Shown one piece after another: positions 1-11,135 of a stretch of DNA of 64,000 nt (positions within the stretch are counted from its first letter, which is position 1; each line of letters opens with the position of its first letter). The notes under the pieces were generated by a model that made no database searches, was not told the DNA's origin, and saw only the letters and a list, made by a program, of their open reading frames with translations. This stretch comes from Piezodorus guildinii (taxonomy: Eukaryota > Arthropoda > Insecta > Hemiptera > Pentatomidae). Made by a program: the position numbers and the translations under genes. The stretch is taken from assembly GCA_023052935.1 (NCBI GenBank), contig CM041297.1:107995563-108059562 (forward strand), given 5' to 3'.

Positions 1-549
1 CATCTCCGTTAGTTCTTCTTTAATTGCTTCAACTGGTGTCGAGGGGTGTAAGTTTCTGATTACAACCCTTAAAGCTCTCTCTTGGCGTAGCTGATAGGTA
101 TGGAAATCTTCTTTGGTTTCAGTTAAATATTTCACTATTTTTCTATATGTCTCGGCAGTAGTAGGAGATATTTTGGTATCATTAATTCTACTCATACAGT
201 AGTAGCTGGTAGATTCGGTAATTTTGTTCAATTGCGCACACAACAACTGGAAATTTCTAATATTTTTGACAAATATGGGAGGAGGCCGTGGTTCACTGGG
301 TATAGGAGTAGATTCCATGTTTTCTTTTTCATTATGCAAAATCTGAAAAGGATTCGGGGTGAAAAACGGCGATTCGTCAGTCATCCCTTGTGACGATGTG
401 CCAGGTTGTGGTTCAGATTCTGAATTAGTACCCGAAGGGGTTGCTTGTAGATTTAATCTTTTATTAGTATCACGGCGAGGTCTTTGTTTTGTAGGAGACG
501 TGATTGAACCACTAGATCTAGATCTTTTAGTTGAAGCTTTGGAGGACAT
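1..549 (-). CDS. Non-LTR retrotransposon ORF1 (gag-like, PRE_C2HC-type), 3' part beyond window
   Basis: Reading the minus strand from ATG at 549 gives 183 codons without a stop to the window edge. The N-terminal ~60 residues are basic and Ser/Thr/Pro-rich, as in many retrotransposon gag proteins. The last ~40 residues visible (around FHTYQLRQERALRVVIRNLH) resemble the PRE_C2HC segment that precedes the zinc knuckles of Jockey/CR1-type ORF1 proteins. The role known for that family is RNA binding and RNP formation during retrotransposition. Zinc knuckles and ORF2 would lie to the left of the window. The start is chosen because it is the first ATG after a stop-rich AT-rich leader. The frame is intact over 549 bp, so this copy may be fairly young. 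The plus-strand ORF at 359-556 is its shadow. A host gene is less likely. Confidence 0.7.
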   Translation of the reverse strand, partial: MSSKASTKRSRSSGSITSPTKQRPRRDTNKRLNLQATPSGTNSESEPQPGTSSQGMTDESPFFTPNPFQILHNEKENMESTPIPSEPRPPPIFVKNIRNFQLLCAQLNKITESTSYYCMSRINDTKISPTTAETYRKIVKYLTETKEDFHTYQLRQERALRVVIRNLHPSTPVEAIKEELTEM

Positions 550-880
550 TACTTGATGATAATTTCGCATTTCATGTAAGGAAAATAATTAAATAATAAC
601 CAGATGTGGGGGAAAAAAAAAATAACTTAAGAAAACTTAAGCAAGACCAGCCTTGCCTAGCTATTGGCAATCAGCTGATATGAAGAGGTGACTCAGCATT
701 CACTTTACAGTGTAAATTGTAACCCAACTTACCGTTGTTTGCTCCAATATTAACTGTTGTTGTTATTCTGAAGCCTGGTGATGTTTTCAAGACTGTTCTG
801 AAGTGATATCCAACTGAAAAGCAAGAAATCCAAGAGCCGACTTGAAAGATGACCGCTATACACATGCGCATGCGCAGAAC
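550..880 (-). promoter_or_regulatory. Putative 5' UTR/promoter of the ORF1 element, with NRF1-like site
   Basis: This stretch lies directly upstream of the minus-strand ORF1. At 865-876 it holds the palindrome TGCGCATGCGCA, which fits the NRF1/Ewg consensus (YGCGCAYGCGCR) and is one of very few CpG-rich words in the neighbourhood. Many LINE 5' ends carry internal promoters. I infer, but cannot show, that the element starts near 880. A host promoter is the alternative. Confidence 0.3.
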
Positions 881-1479
881 TCCTTTAAAATATTAACGCA
901 CAATCTAGTTAACTCCGATCCAATATGCGTACATTTTAATTACCTAAAATAAGCAAATATTGCCTGAGCTGTATCAACGATTATTATGAATGTTTGTAAT
1001 CTTATTTATCATTTCCAGCTGAATAAAGTTGACTTTGTTTACGCAAACATGCTCAGCAAATGAAATAATCAATTAAAAATTTAATACGAATGGACTTGAA
1101 TAAAGGTGAGAATAAAAATAAATCTGGGGAAAACCTTAGACGAAACACGTGAGCGGCGCCTTGTGCTTTAATGTCTCTATCATTAATATTTATGAAGCAT
1201 CATTTCGTATTTAATGGCAATTTAACAAGGTTAATGAGCTGAAGGCAGTATGGTATATTAAATGTATATTAAAATTAAATATAATTGAATTAATTATCGT
1301 CAAAAAAGGTTTGATAGTTGCTAGATCGATAATAGATATCATAGCATTTTTTAATGGATACAGTAATTTAATATTAAAAAGTTTGTAAAACAGTACTATT
1401 TAAATTTTCGTCAATATTAGATTAACTAAGTTTACGATTCTTGTCCGATTTATTACAACAGATAGATCTCTAATACGAG

Positions 1480-1482
<3 letters not shown>

Positions 1483-1543
<61 letters not shown>

Positions 1544-1557
1544 ACATATATATGTAT
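1483..1557. repeat. (TA)n microsatellite
   Basis: About 75 bp of nearly pure TA dinucleotides, ending in a slightly interrupted TATACATATATATG tail. Confidence 0.95.
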
Positions 1558-2599
1558 ATTATACGTATTTTTAAGGCTTTAAAACTTATATTGGGTGTTA
1601 AAAACTACTTTTCTGTCCATTTCAGCTGTCCCAGCGTCCAAAAATTTTCAGAAACGCCACTGAATCAGCATTCAGTTGGCTTACTCTACTCTGGTAATAT
1701 TGAGACTTATTTTTTAAAACATCCCAAAATGAAAAGGTAAGAAATAAAATTTTTGTAGCTAACAGTCTTTAGAGTTACAAGCTATCCAAATGATGAAATT
1801 ACGAAAATTTACACTCAATTTTAAAAATTAATTTTTTTTTTTTTTATTAGAGGAACTCCATCACACAATGCTATTCCTTTTTTTGTGGCAAATAAAACAA
1901 CAACAAAAAAAAAAACAAAAAAAAAACAACTAAGAAATCAAGAAAAATATTTGTTTGTAATTTTCTATACAACCGAAATCGTAAATCTCACAATTTAACA
2001 CTGGTATACCACTTGAATTAGGTCTTTCTTTTCAGCTCCCCGTGATTTTGACTTTTTATTACAGATTTGGATGTGACTTAATTCTCGAATTAGAGGACAC
2101 ATTCTTTTGAATTCTGTCCAATATTTAGTGCCAAAGGGGAAAATTTATAAGTTACTTGAGTCGTTGATAGAAAAAGTACCTTTTCATTTTCAATTTTCTA
2201 TCTTTATTAAACCACATTTCTGACGTCTTACAACAACGATATATGAATTATTGTATTTTTGCAACTTGGAGTATAAATATGAATTTTCACATATAAATTA
2301 GTTTGTAGTTTACAAAAATATGAATATCAGATAATTAGTATTGATATTTAATTGGCGTTGAAGAGGATATGATAAAATCAGATATGTTTCATAATATATT
2401 GAGAAATTTATTTCTAATTAATAGTTAGAAAATGATAACTTAGAAGGAATACGTTATGACGGAACGTTATAAGTAAGACATCCATTCGTTATACATTTCT
2501 ATTAAATGACTCTCCGTATTGAAAGCAAATAGAAAAATGAGCTTTTTAATTGCTCCTTTCAGAAGAAGACAATCGATTCTTTATAAATTAATTAACCGA

Positions 2600-2830
2600 G
2601 AATAAATTAATGGTCCCTCGAGTAGGTTCTGTTAGGGCCGTTAAGTTGGGTCGTAGACCCGTTCTCCGAAGTCTACGTGATCTTCACTCCGTCCATCCTT
2701 AGAAATCTTATCTCGTGCTTCTTTTATTGTTATGTCCTTGGTCCGTGTACCTAATAACTCAGGGATCATTTATTCGGTAATGTATTCGGCCGTTTCCTGT
2801 ATGTAAAAGTGCTACCTGAATCCTTAACGA
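2600..2830 (-). other. GC-richer island, possible degraded coding remnant
   Basis: This patch stands out from its very AT-rich surroundings. On the minus strand a stop-free run of about 42 codons (roughly 2773-2647) has a normal-looking composition, including TRTKDITIKEAR. I do not recognise the family. It may be an old transposon or an exon fragment, or chance. Confidence 0.2.
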
Positions 2831-3344
2831 GCAATCTTAAAGCAGTTACTGAGTAACAGTTACTACGTGTATGTATTGCAAATGATAGAATAGAAAAATA
2901 CACATGACCAAAGACGGGGGAAATTAATCTAAATAAGAACTAGATAGCACAGATTTAAATAAGATAACATAATAAAGAAACAGTCTTTCTCTAGTAAATA
3001 GAAAAAATAAAATCAAAGAGTGAAAAAACTTTTAGAACATAATTACTTCTTAATAAATAAAATAAAAATAAATGGCATTAAGGTAGGATTGTCTCTGAAA
3101 TGTAAAATTACGAAACACCAAATGGTTCCACAATATTATCGATCCTATATTTTTATTTATATAAGAAAAAATAATAATTACAGAAATTAATTTTGTTTTT
3201 AGAAACATATTTTTTTCTTTTTTAATTGGGCTTTAAGCAGCTGTAATCGTAAGCTCGTACCATTTTAATATGTATTCAAATTTTATAGGTTCTTATTAAT
3301 CAGTATTTGTTTTTGAAGCATAATACGTATCTATGAACATATTG

Positions 3345-3478
3345 TACGAAAAACTGTAAACAGAATTGTATAGAGAGATTCGTACTGTTTATAGACCAAC
3401 GGCAATGCAATGAGGTGATTAGGCCTTTATCAATCTCTGCCACCAGGTATTTTCCTCAATTTGGGTACCCAAGATTTT
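3345..3478 (-). mobile_element. SINE-B fragment (3' half)
   Basis: It shares a diagnostic block with the longer SINE-B copy at 41160-41448: a CTGTTTMTAGRCCAACGGC-like word, then AATGAGGTGATT and a CCACCAGGT word, in the same order. The tRNA-like head is missing, so it is 5'-truncated relative to the minus-strand element. Confidence 0.6.
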
Positions 3479-6106
3479 GTATGAAAAATTATAAAATATT
3501 GTTTATTATGCTTGAATAACAAAATAAAAAATGAATAATTTAGGTTTCACAATCGTTATCATCATTAAACACCGTGCAAAGGTGGAAGTTCACTGAACTG
3601 CAATGCGACTGCACTCATACCATCGCCTGCATAAGGAATAAGCTGGTGCACCTCGGAATGCAGATCCATTTATGCTTTATGATGATTTTATGTTGGTTTA
3701 TTTATTGATTAATGTTTCCTAATCGGTTGTTTTAAAAATAAACTTCATCTTTTATATTTAGATATTTTTGGTAAAAAAATATTTTATTATACATAAATCT
3801 AAATGGTTCATATTATTCAAAGCATTTTCAGTAGTAAAAATAATTTTTATTGCTACAATATCGTGAGAATTTTTGTAAAATATGGAGAAGGGAATTTAAT
3901 TAAAATAGATGATATTAAGAATTTAGTACATGGTTAGTATTTATTGTAATCAATTAAAATTACTTAATATTAATATTTCATATCATAAATAAATTTTATG
4001 AACTTATCACCCCAAGTTTTGGCGAGCTATGATAAAAATCTAAAAGACAATAAGTAACTTATATACATTTTAATTAAAAATTTTTAATGTTAATATTATT
4101 GAGTTACAATAAAGATACTTCTAAAATCAACCTCCGTTTTAGATTGCTTAAACATAAGTTATTGTGAACAATTAAATTTATTTGTTTAAAAAACAATTTA
4201 TTAAACTATTAATATAAGTAGATATTTAAAATATGTTTTAAAGAATCTATTATATAGAATCATTGCTCTAATTGTATTCTACTGGCAAACATATTTTCAA
4301 ACCTATCCCTGAGTGGAATAGCATATCAAAAATTCTCAATTCACGAATAACACATATAATTAAAGTTCGCGAACGTGCCAAAACCATTAGGTATACTTCA
4401 AAACATATCTCATAAATATATCGAAGTAAATAAATATAATACTAATGTTTTACTAATACTTAACAATGATAAAAAAAAAAAAAATAAAAATATATATATA
4501 AAAATCTTATAATACAATAACAATAACAAAAAGATCTAAGAAGCTATGATGACAAGGATCTCATGAGATATCGTATTTCAAAATGATATCTCCTCAAATG
4601 TACGATAAACCGCTTTGGACAAGGTCGTGTGTTTCTCATATCTCTTACACAGACTCATCATGAAATCCAATTTGCGATAACAATTTTATACTAACATCAC
4701 TAATCATTATTATAAAATTAATTGATTTCTGTTTTATTTGATTTATTTTTTTATTGCTTAAATGCTTAGGAAAAAAAAAATTAAAACTCGCCTTTTTTCA
4801 TTAACGTTCATAAGAGAGATAAATTTTATTTTAAATAAACCTCCATAGGGCACAATAAATATTTTTTGATCTTAAAACAACAAGTCACGAAAATAAATAA
4901 ATGGGTGTCTCAGCAGATCTATAATAAAAATGACATCTCAAATCGATGCACTTGTTTTCGTTACCTAACTTTGTAACAGAACAAATATTCTTATGTAACG
5001 GCTTATTTGTTTCATATTTTTTGTACTTGCACTTATTGCATGATTAACTTCCTACTTGTGATAATTAATTATCAGTCTGTGTTCGAATTGGGCTAAGAAA
5101 ACATTGAATAATATTTATAAAATAATTACATATGAAGATTGTCAAGATATTAAGTTAAATAACAACAAGTCTTAATACCATTAATAATGATACAGCATAA
5201 ACCTTAAAAAGCATATAAAATAAAAGCTGTGAGATTATCACTACTAATTATAATTTTCAATTAATTAATTATTATAAATAAAAATATTTAATTAATGCAT
5301 TTAGACATTAGTTTTATTTTAACACTTCAAAAAGTCGTATTCGGAATAAATTTCTTATTACCATTAAATAATATTATAACGCCCAAATACATTATCAATA
5401 AACATGAAATACGTTTAACATACCTTAAATCTCATCCTACCTATTTTAATCTACTTATAGATAGTACTTCATTTAAATATAATTTATGGAGTTCTTCACG
5501 ACTTCATTTAATTTTGTAACAAAATATATAAATTATTAGATTTGTGTAAATTTGAAGGTTTTCCCAAATTTCATGAACGATAGAAAATTAGCATTTTTTT
5601 TAGATAACTATTTCAGATACCTGTTGTTTATGAGTAAACTAATTGATTTTTCGCTAACGATTTGACACGGTAATAGGATAATTAACTGTTAAACGAACAC
5701 GAATGTTATTTTATGAGGTATTGCAGTAATTTAGTTCCGTTGGATCTGTATAACGATATTTTTGAATAACGTAAAATTATTTCTAGCTCTCTGATTACGT
5801 TTTAAAGTACCTATATTTTTGTGAAATGATAATGGTTGACTGTGTGTTTTTATATGAGAGAGGTTAGTTAAGAGAGGCAGTCAAATAAATTATAATTATA
5901 GCATTCAAATCAAATAAAAAAAATCAGATTTAAATGTCCCTCACTTCTTTACATATCCACTCCTAACATCTTAACTTTTCCAACATATCGCTTTGTTTTT
6001 GTTTTGCTCCGAAACTTTTTCTCACAGAGAGATATGTATATATAGTTATTCACTATATTTTATATTATAATGTTTCAGATTTTATGAAAGTATTGACATT
6101 TTTTAC
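3479..6106. other. AT-rich noncoding stretch
   Basis: I see nothing coding or clearly repetitive. ORFs such as 5295-5519 have random, AT-driven composition. Confidence 0.55.
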
Positions 6107-6606
6107 GTCATTGATATGTAACTCATTTTTTTTTAAAAGCTAATCTTTTTATTTTAATTTATTTATTTTATTTAATTTTTTTACACCATATCTAATTATT
6201 CACCTTTCATTAAATTTCGTTTGCCCTTTTATTTCTAATTATTATAATATTTGCCAATTTCCATAACTACTGTTTTATTTCGTTTCTATTTATCAGTATA
6301 ATTTCTTTTACTTATCATCTTTATATATTGTATTCTACTACTGGTAGTTATTTTTTGTCATTGATATGTAACTCATTTTTTTTTAAAAGCTAATCTTTTT
6401 ATTTTAATTTATTTATTTTATTTAATTTTTTTACACCATATCTAATTATTCACCTTTCATTAAATTTCGTTTGCCCTTTTATTTCTAATTATTATAATAT
6501 TTGCCAATTTCCATAACTACTGTTTTATTTCGTTTCTATTTATCAGTATAATTTCTTTTACTTATCATCTTTATATATTGTATTCTACTACTGGTAGTTA
6601 TTTTTT
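6107..6606. repeat. 250-bp tandem duplication, two copies
   Basis: The block from GTCATTGATATGTAACTC at 6107 to 6356 repeats at 6357-6606. Read by eye the copies appear identical, including homopolymer lengths, so the duplication is recent or is an assembly artefact. It abuts a PLE-like hairpin motif on its right. Confidence 0.85.
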
Positions 6607-6665
6607 GTTTTATAACATTGAAGAAGGCCTGAAATTTAGGCCTAAACTTTGGCACATAATTAAGT
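6607..6665 (+). mobile_element. Hairpin resembling PLE 3' hammerhead-like motif
   Basis: TTGAAGAAGGCCTGAAATT is followed by TAGGCCTAAAC and forms a stem (AGGCCT/AGGCCT) ahead of an AAAC word. The layout matches the stem-plus-GAAAC motifs at 16928, 28695 and 48070 that I attribute to Penelope-like elements. This copy has drifted and lacks GAAACGTCG. Confidence 0.35.
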
Positions 6666-7559
6666 GTTTATTTGACTACACCCTTAACCAACTTCTCTCC
6701 TACCTATATTTTTGTATTATCAGGACTTTATATTAATAATATAAATAAATTTAATATAACTTTTACAGATGTAAATAAACTATACGAAAGATCCAAACTA
6801 AATTGAGTTGTTAAGACCCAATATATTTTCTACAAGGACATGGTTAGCATCACGTTCCAACCACAGACCTCATCCCAACCTGATGAAAGGTCAGTACCCC
6901 TTGCCACCAACCTGCATCATCAGGAGGCGTTATTTAATCAGGTTTCCTCTCTCTTGCTTCATAAATATTAATTAGTGTTTAATAAATTTAAGAAAAACAA
7001 AACAAACATAAATGAGAAAGTAAAAAGAAAGAAATGGATGATATATTAAGATCAATTATAACTCTTGACACAAAGGTGTTATACATCATTTTGGGTTATA
7101 TAACAGAAAACGATAAATAATGTCTTTTGGTCATGAGTTATAATATGCATTATTAATTAACCTAAAAATCTTAAAACATCAAGTTTTTAAAACTTTCTTT
7201 TTTTTATTTATTTTTATCTTGATAAACAATTATTAAATATCATTAACTTCAATTCAAGACATATGTAACAATAATGAACTAATCAAACAGAAACTGAAAG
7301 TGATGAAACTCAAGAACCAAATCAAGTTTTTAAAAATCAAGTATTAAGAATATAATTTATTAAGATGATAAAACAGCAATATCTTTAAAGGTTAATAATA
7401 AAACTGTTTAGCGCTAACTTTATACCCTTAAAATATGTCATATTTTTTTTCTCTTATAAATCCAAAAAATAAATTATAAACTGTAATTATTATTAAAAAC
7501 TAATTATCGTTAATAATTTACTTTAAGTAAATTATTTTGATTGAGTCAAAATGTGTATT
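6666..7559. other. Noncoding stretch with a small GC-richer patch
   Basis: Around 6830-6950 the sequence is less AT-rich and carries CCTGATGAAAGG-type words, but no reading frame or known family is evident. The rest is AT-rich. Confidence 0.4.
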
Positions 7560-8375
7560 CATGTAAATTCAAACTCAGATATTTAAAGTAATGATGTTTA
7601 TTTTTCACTATCAGCTGACCCTTATTTTAATTTTATTTTTTTAATGACCATTAGATAGGATAAAAATAATATATTTTTTTTTACATTTTTGGCAAGTAAG
7701 GTCAGTTTTTTCATACTTTTTCCAAAAAATGATATATATGGTTCTAAATATATATCATTAAATCATTAGTAAATTCAAACTAAGATATTTGAAGTAATGA
7801 TGTTTATTTTTCACTATCAGCTGACCCTCATTTTAATTTTATTTTTTTAATGACCATTAGATGGGATAAAAATAATATATTTTTTTTACATGTTTGGCAA
7901 GTAAGGTCAGTTTTTTCATACTTTTTCCAAAAAATGATATAAATGGTTCTAAATATATATCATTAAATCATTAGTAAATTCAAACTCAGATATTTGAAGT
8001 AATGATGTTTATTTTTCACTATCAGCTGACCCTCATTTTAATTTTATTTTTTTAATGACCATTAGATGGGATAAAAATAATATATTTTTTTTACATGTTT
8101 GGCAAGTAAGGTCAGTTTTTTCATACTTTTTCCAAAAAATGATATATTGGTTCTAAATATATATCATTAAATCATTAGTAAATTCAAACTCAGATATTTG
8201 AAGTAATGATGTTTATTTTTCACTATCAGCTGACCCTCATTTTAATTTTATTTTTTTAAATGACCATTAGATGGATAAAAATAATATATTTTTTTTACAT
8301 GTTTGGTAAGTAAGGTCAGTTTTTTCATACTTTTTCCAAAAAATATTATATATGGTTCTAAATATACATATATTA
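7560..8375. repeat. ~205-bp tandem (satellite-like) array, about four units
   Basis: The landmark TCAGCTGACC falls at 7611, 7817, 8022 and 8226, giving periods of 206, 205 and 204 bp. Each unit also contains GATGTTTATTTTTCACTATC, a GGCAAGTAAGGTCAG word and an AT-rich end. Units differ by scattered substitutions and 1-4 bp indels, so the array is older than the 250-bp duplication nearby. Confidence 0.9.
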
Positions 8376-9962
8376 TAGGTTCTCATTTCTCGGTTTAGAT
8401 TACAATCAGTAGTGAACTAAGACGTCCATATGATGGTTTATCCTTTTTTTTTTTTTTTTTTTTTACATATATACTTCGAAATAACTCTTTTAATCTTGTG
8501 CTTCAGATATTCTTTTCTGCATTAAAATTACTCTGATGTTCGTCAAACTGTCAAGATGAGACAAGAGTTTAAGAAAAGAAAATATCCATTAATTAATTAT
8601 ATAAGATTAACAACATTTCCAAGATATATAGGTTTGACGAATAAGAGAATTTGTGCCAATTTATGAATCCGAGGATGGAAGTTAAACCCTTAAACTTTAA
8701 ATATATCATCAGAGGTTTATGTTGAAACTGTATATTTCCAACCAATGTAGGGTCAACTTATACATACATATAATATTTAATATAAATTATTTTTGCAAAA
8801 AGGATGTCAAAACACGCCTTCCTTCTGGCAAAACTAGATTATTTCAAATTATTTTTTAAATAATAAGTCATCAGATAATTGTTCTATAAAAATGATCAGT
8901 TAAAAATGTCTATCATAATATTTTGATAAACACAACATTTTGAGGATTCACTACTCAGACATACAATTTTAGTATATCTAAAAACATGTATCCATTTAAA
9001 ATGTGATAATTTTGTACCATTTTTATACCAATTTAAAATGGACACACTTTCACTACCATCATATTATGTATTATTATTATTTATCAAGAAGATTATTTCT
9101 ATGTTTGACTTTTTTTCCTATTTATTAGCTTATATTATTTATTATTATATAATTATTTATCCTTCTAATTCTGGATATATTTTAAGGAGTATTCATGAGA
9201 ACTTATTTTTATTTTTTTTTTTTAATAACACTTTGCTCTCTAAGGATTCTCTTTTTTCTGCTAATAAGCATTTTAATGAACTCTGTCAGTGTCATAATTT
9301 CTGTTGCTGTTATCCAATTTATATTTTAATATCAGGTGATGGGCATCACCATTTGGTTTCATACTAGACTTAACAAACTAAAATTAAAAAAAATTGCCGA
9401 TCTGAATATTCCTGATGGGATGAACTTAAGATATATGGAATTGTTTATGAGTCTCACCGATTAAAAAAAAATATATATGTTTCTAAAAACTCAAGCAATT
9501 TCTTATCTAATATTTATATTTTATTTGTACCATGTAATAAAAAATCTATATTTGAGGATGGAGTTTCGAGACGAATAAACTTTACAAACAAAAAAAATTA
9601 TAATAATAAGAAATAAGGCATCATATAGGCCTTCTTAATAATTGTAAAGTTCACGAAATACTTAATTAAATGGTATTTAGTAGCATTATTTTTTTAATAA
9701 TACTGATGATGAGAATATCAATAGAATAGCTTAGTTTATGCTACTTGTCAAATTTAATGTCTTTAGATAACCTGTTGCATACAAGGTGGTAGATACGGGT
9801 ATGGTTTATTATTGATTTGTGGAACTGATAGGATAGTGATTTGACGTTTATAAACATAATAACGTGGAGTTAGGTGTAGATATGGTTACATCTAAAAGAT
9901 TAATTTTACTATATAACTAAGTTATCCTTGCACTGGTACTCACTTGAAGCTCTCGTTGTGAG
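8376..9962. other. AT-rich noncoding stretch
   Basis: It has a poly-T run near 8446-8464 and low-complexity ORFs only. The 109-codon ORF at 9038-9367 is rich in F, Y, I and L from T-rich DNA and shows no domain. The last ~40 bases could serve as intron 3' end for the exon that follows. Confidence 0.5.
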
Positions 9963-10132
9963 ATGTCCTGTCGACGAAGGACGCCCAAGACTCCAACATC
10001 CTCCTCTGGGCGGAGACAGACCTGCCGAGTATGTCGGTCTTCAGCTCGGTACAGCTGCACTTAGAAGTGGCACACATCCTGCGGTGGTTGGAGTCGCAAT
10101 GGTCGAGGCCCAGTCCTCCCGGCCACTTCTAA
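9963..10132 (+). CDS. Candidate terminal exon of an unidentified host gene
   Basis: Read in the frame whose first complete codon is GTC at 9965, this gives about 55 residues (containing SNILLWAETDLPSMSVFSS and HILRWLESQW) and ends at TAA 10130-10132. Third codon positions are G or C in roughly 80% of codons, although the surroundings are very AT-rich. Neither alternative frame shows such a bias. An in-frame TGA lies immediately upstream, so a real exon must begin at a splice acceptor. The AG at 9961-9962 after a pyrimidine-leaning tract fits, leaving phase NN after the junction. I do not recognise the protein and no domain is evident. Longer ORFs in other frames over the same DNA are probably shadows. 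A GC-rich transposon fragment is the alternative. Confidence 0.45.
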
Positions 10133-10469
10133 CCCTCTCCCCACCACCGTTCCCCTCCACGCTACCGTCTTCCGCCAATTTATTGAAATATAATTATCCT
10201 TAACCTGGCTACAACCAAACACCGGTTATACCTAAAAATAAATAATAATGAATGAAACAAATATACCTCGGCTAAACCTCCTTTAATGAAAGAGAAAGGC
10301 GAGCGCGGAACGTGACAATCTGCACTGAGAGCATGGAGGATCGTCCTGCCCTACCCCTTCGTTTATTAGGTCAGAAAATTATTTCAGGGACTGGCGGTCA
10401 AACCATTAAAATAAAATAGCTAATAAATTATATATATTTTCTTTTCTTTACTTTTTACTTTGAATTATA
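10133..10469 (+). other. Possible 3' UTR of the candidate exon
   Basis: Moderately GC-rich DNA continues to about 10370, with an AATAAATAATAATGAATG word near 10229 that could hold a polyadenylation signal. No other feature is seen. Confidence 0.3.
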
Positions 10470-11135
10470 TACTTATTTCACTTCTATATGAAATATGATA
10501 GTAAGGGAAAGTTTAAGGGTGTCCTGAGTCCAAACGACCAAGTCCCGCAAAAAGGTCTCTATGTGTGTCCACGTGTGGTAATTCCAGCGCGAAAACGAAA
10601 AGTCCTATGAAACTGAAATTTCATATTTGAGACAACTTTAGGCCCGAGATATTACAGAAACTTTTTCATCAATATCAGCTAACCAGAAGAGCTTTTTACG
10701 ATTTTCTCAAAAACGGCTCTAACGATTTTGATTTAAGTTGCTATATCGATGTAAAATTTATTGGGTTTAATATCATGCAGGTTTCATTTTAATTGGAATA
10801 TTCTAACAGGGCTTAAATGCTGATATTTTAATTTTAATTAATTTTTTTATTTTCTTCCTCTAAAGTAAGTTTAATTTTGTCGATTCTATAAAAATAACCA
10901 TATCATCTTGTCACCATTGATAAAAAACAGGTAAATATAGAAATTCAACAAATTCGATATCCAACCAAAGGAGAAAACTGGAATGTTAATGATTTTAGAA
11001 AAAAATATTATCTTATAGACAACTTTTAAAAGTTAATAAATAGTGATGAAAAGCCGATAAAACTAACTTATTATTTTAGATAATAATATAATAGTTTTTT
11101 AAATAAATCACATGTTTCTATAGGAATTCCATATT
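10470..11135 (+). repeat. Rep-1 copy 1 (unclassified ~0.9-kb interspersed repeat)
   Basis: It starts with the TATATGAAATA/AGTAAGGGAAAG block. It continues through CTGAGTCCAAACGACC, TCCTATGAAACTGAAATTTC, AAAACGGCTCTAACGATTTT and the TCTATAAAAATAACCATAT word in the family order. Similarity fades after the ACATGTTTCTATAGGAATTC word near 11130, so the GCGCGCACCAG end is missing. Confidence 0.75.

Larger units (their letters stand above)
881..3344. other. AT-rich noncoding stretch
   Basis: No gene is supported. It contains a (TA)n array at 1483-1557 and a GC-richer patch near 2600-2830, listed separately. ORFs here are short and low in complexity. Confidence 0.6.

Noticed and set aside
359..556. 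Plus-strand ORF of 65 aa
   Set aside because: Antisense to the minus-strand ORF1, whose composition and PRE_C2HC-like end are far more protein-like. It starts at GTG.
7560..8375. CRISPR-like regular array
   Set aside because: Units are ~205 bp, contiguous and AT-rich, without spacers or Cas genes. It is a eukaryotic tandem repeat.
9038..9367. 109-aa ORF
   Set aside because: F/Y/I/L-rich translation of T-rich DNA. No domain, no codon bias.
9928..10203. 91-aa ORF over the GC-rich patch
   Set aside because: Its third positions lack the strong GC bias seen in the other frame at 9963-10132.
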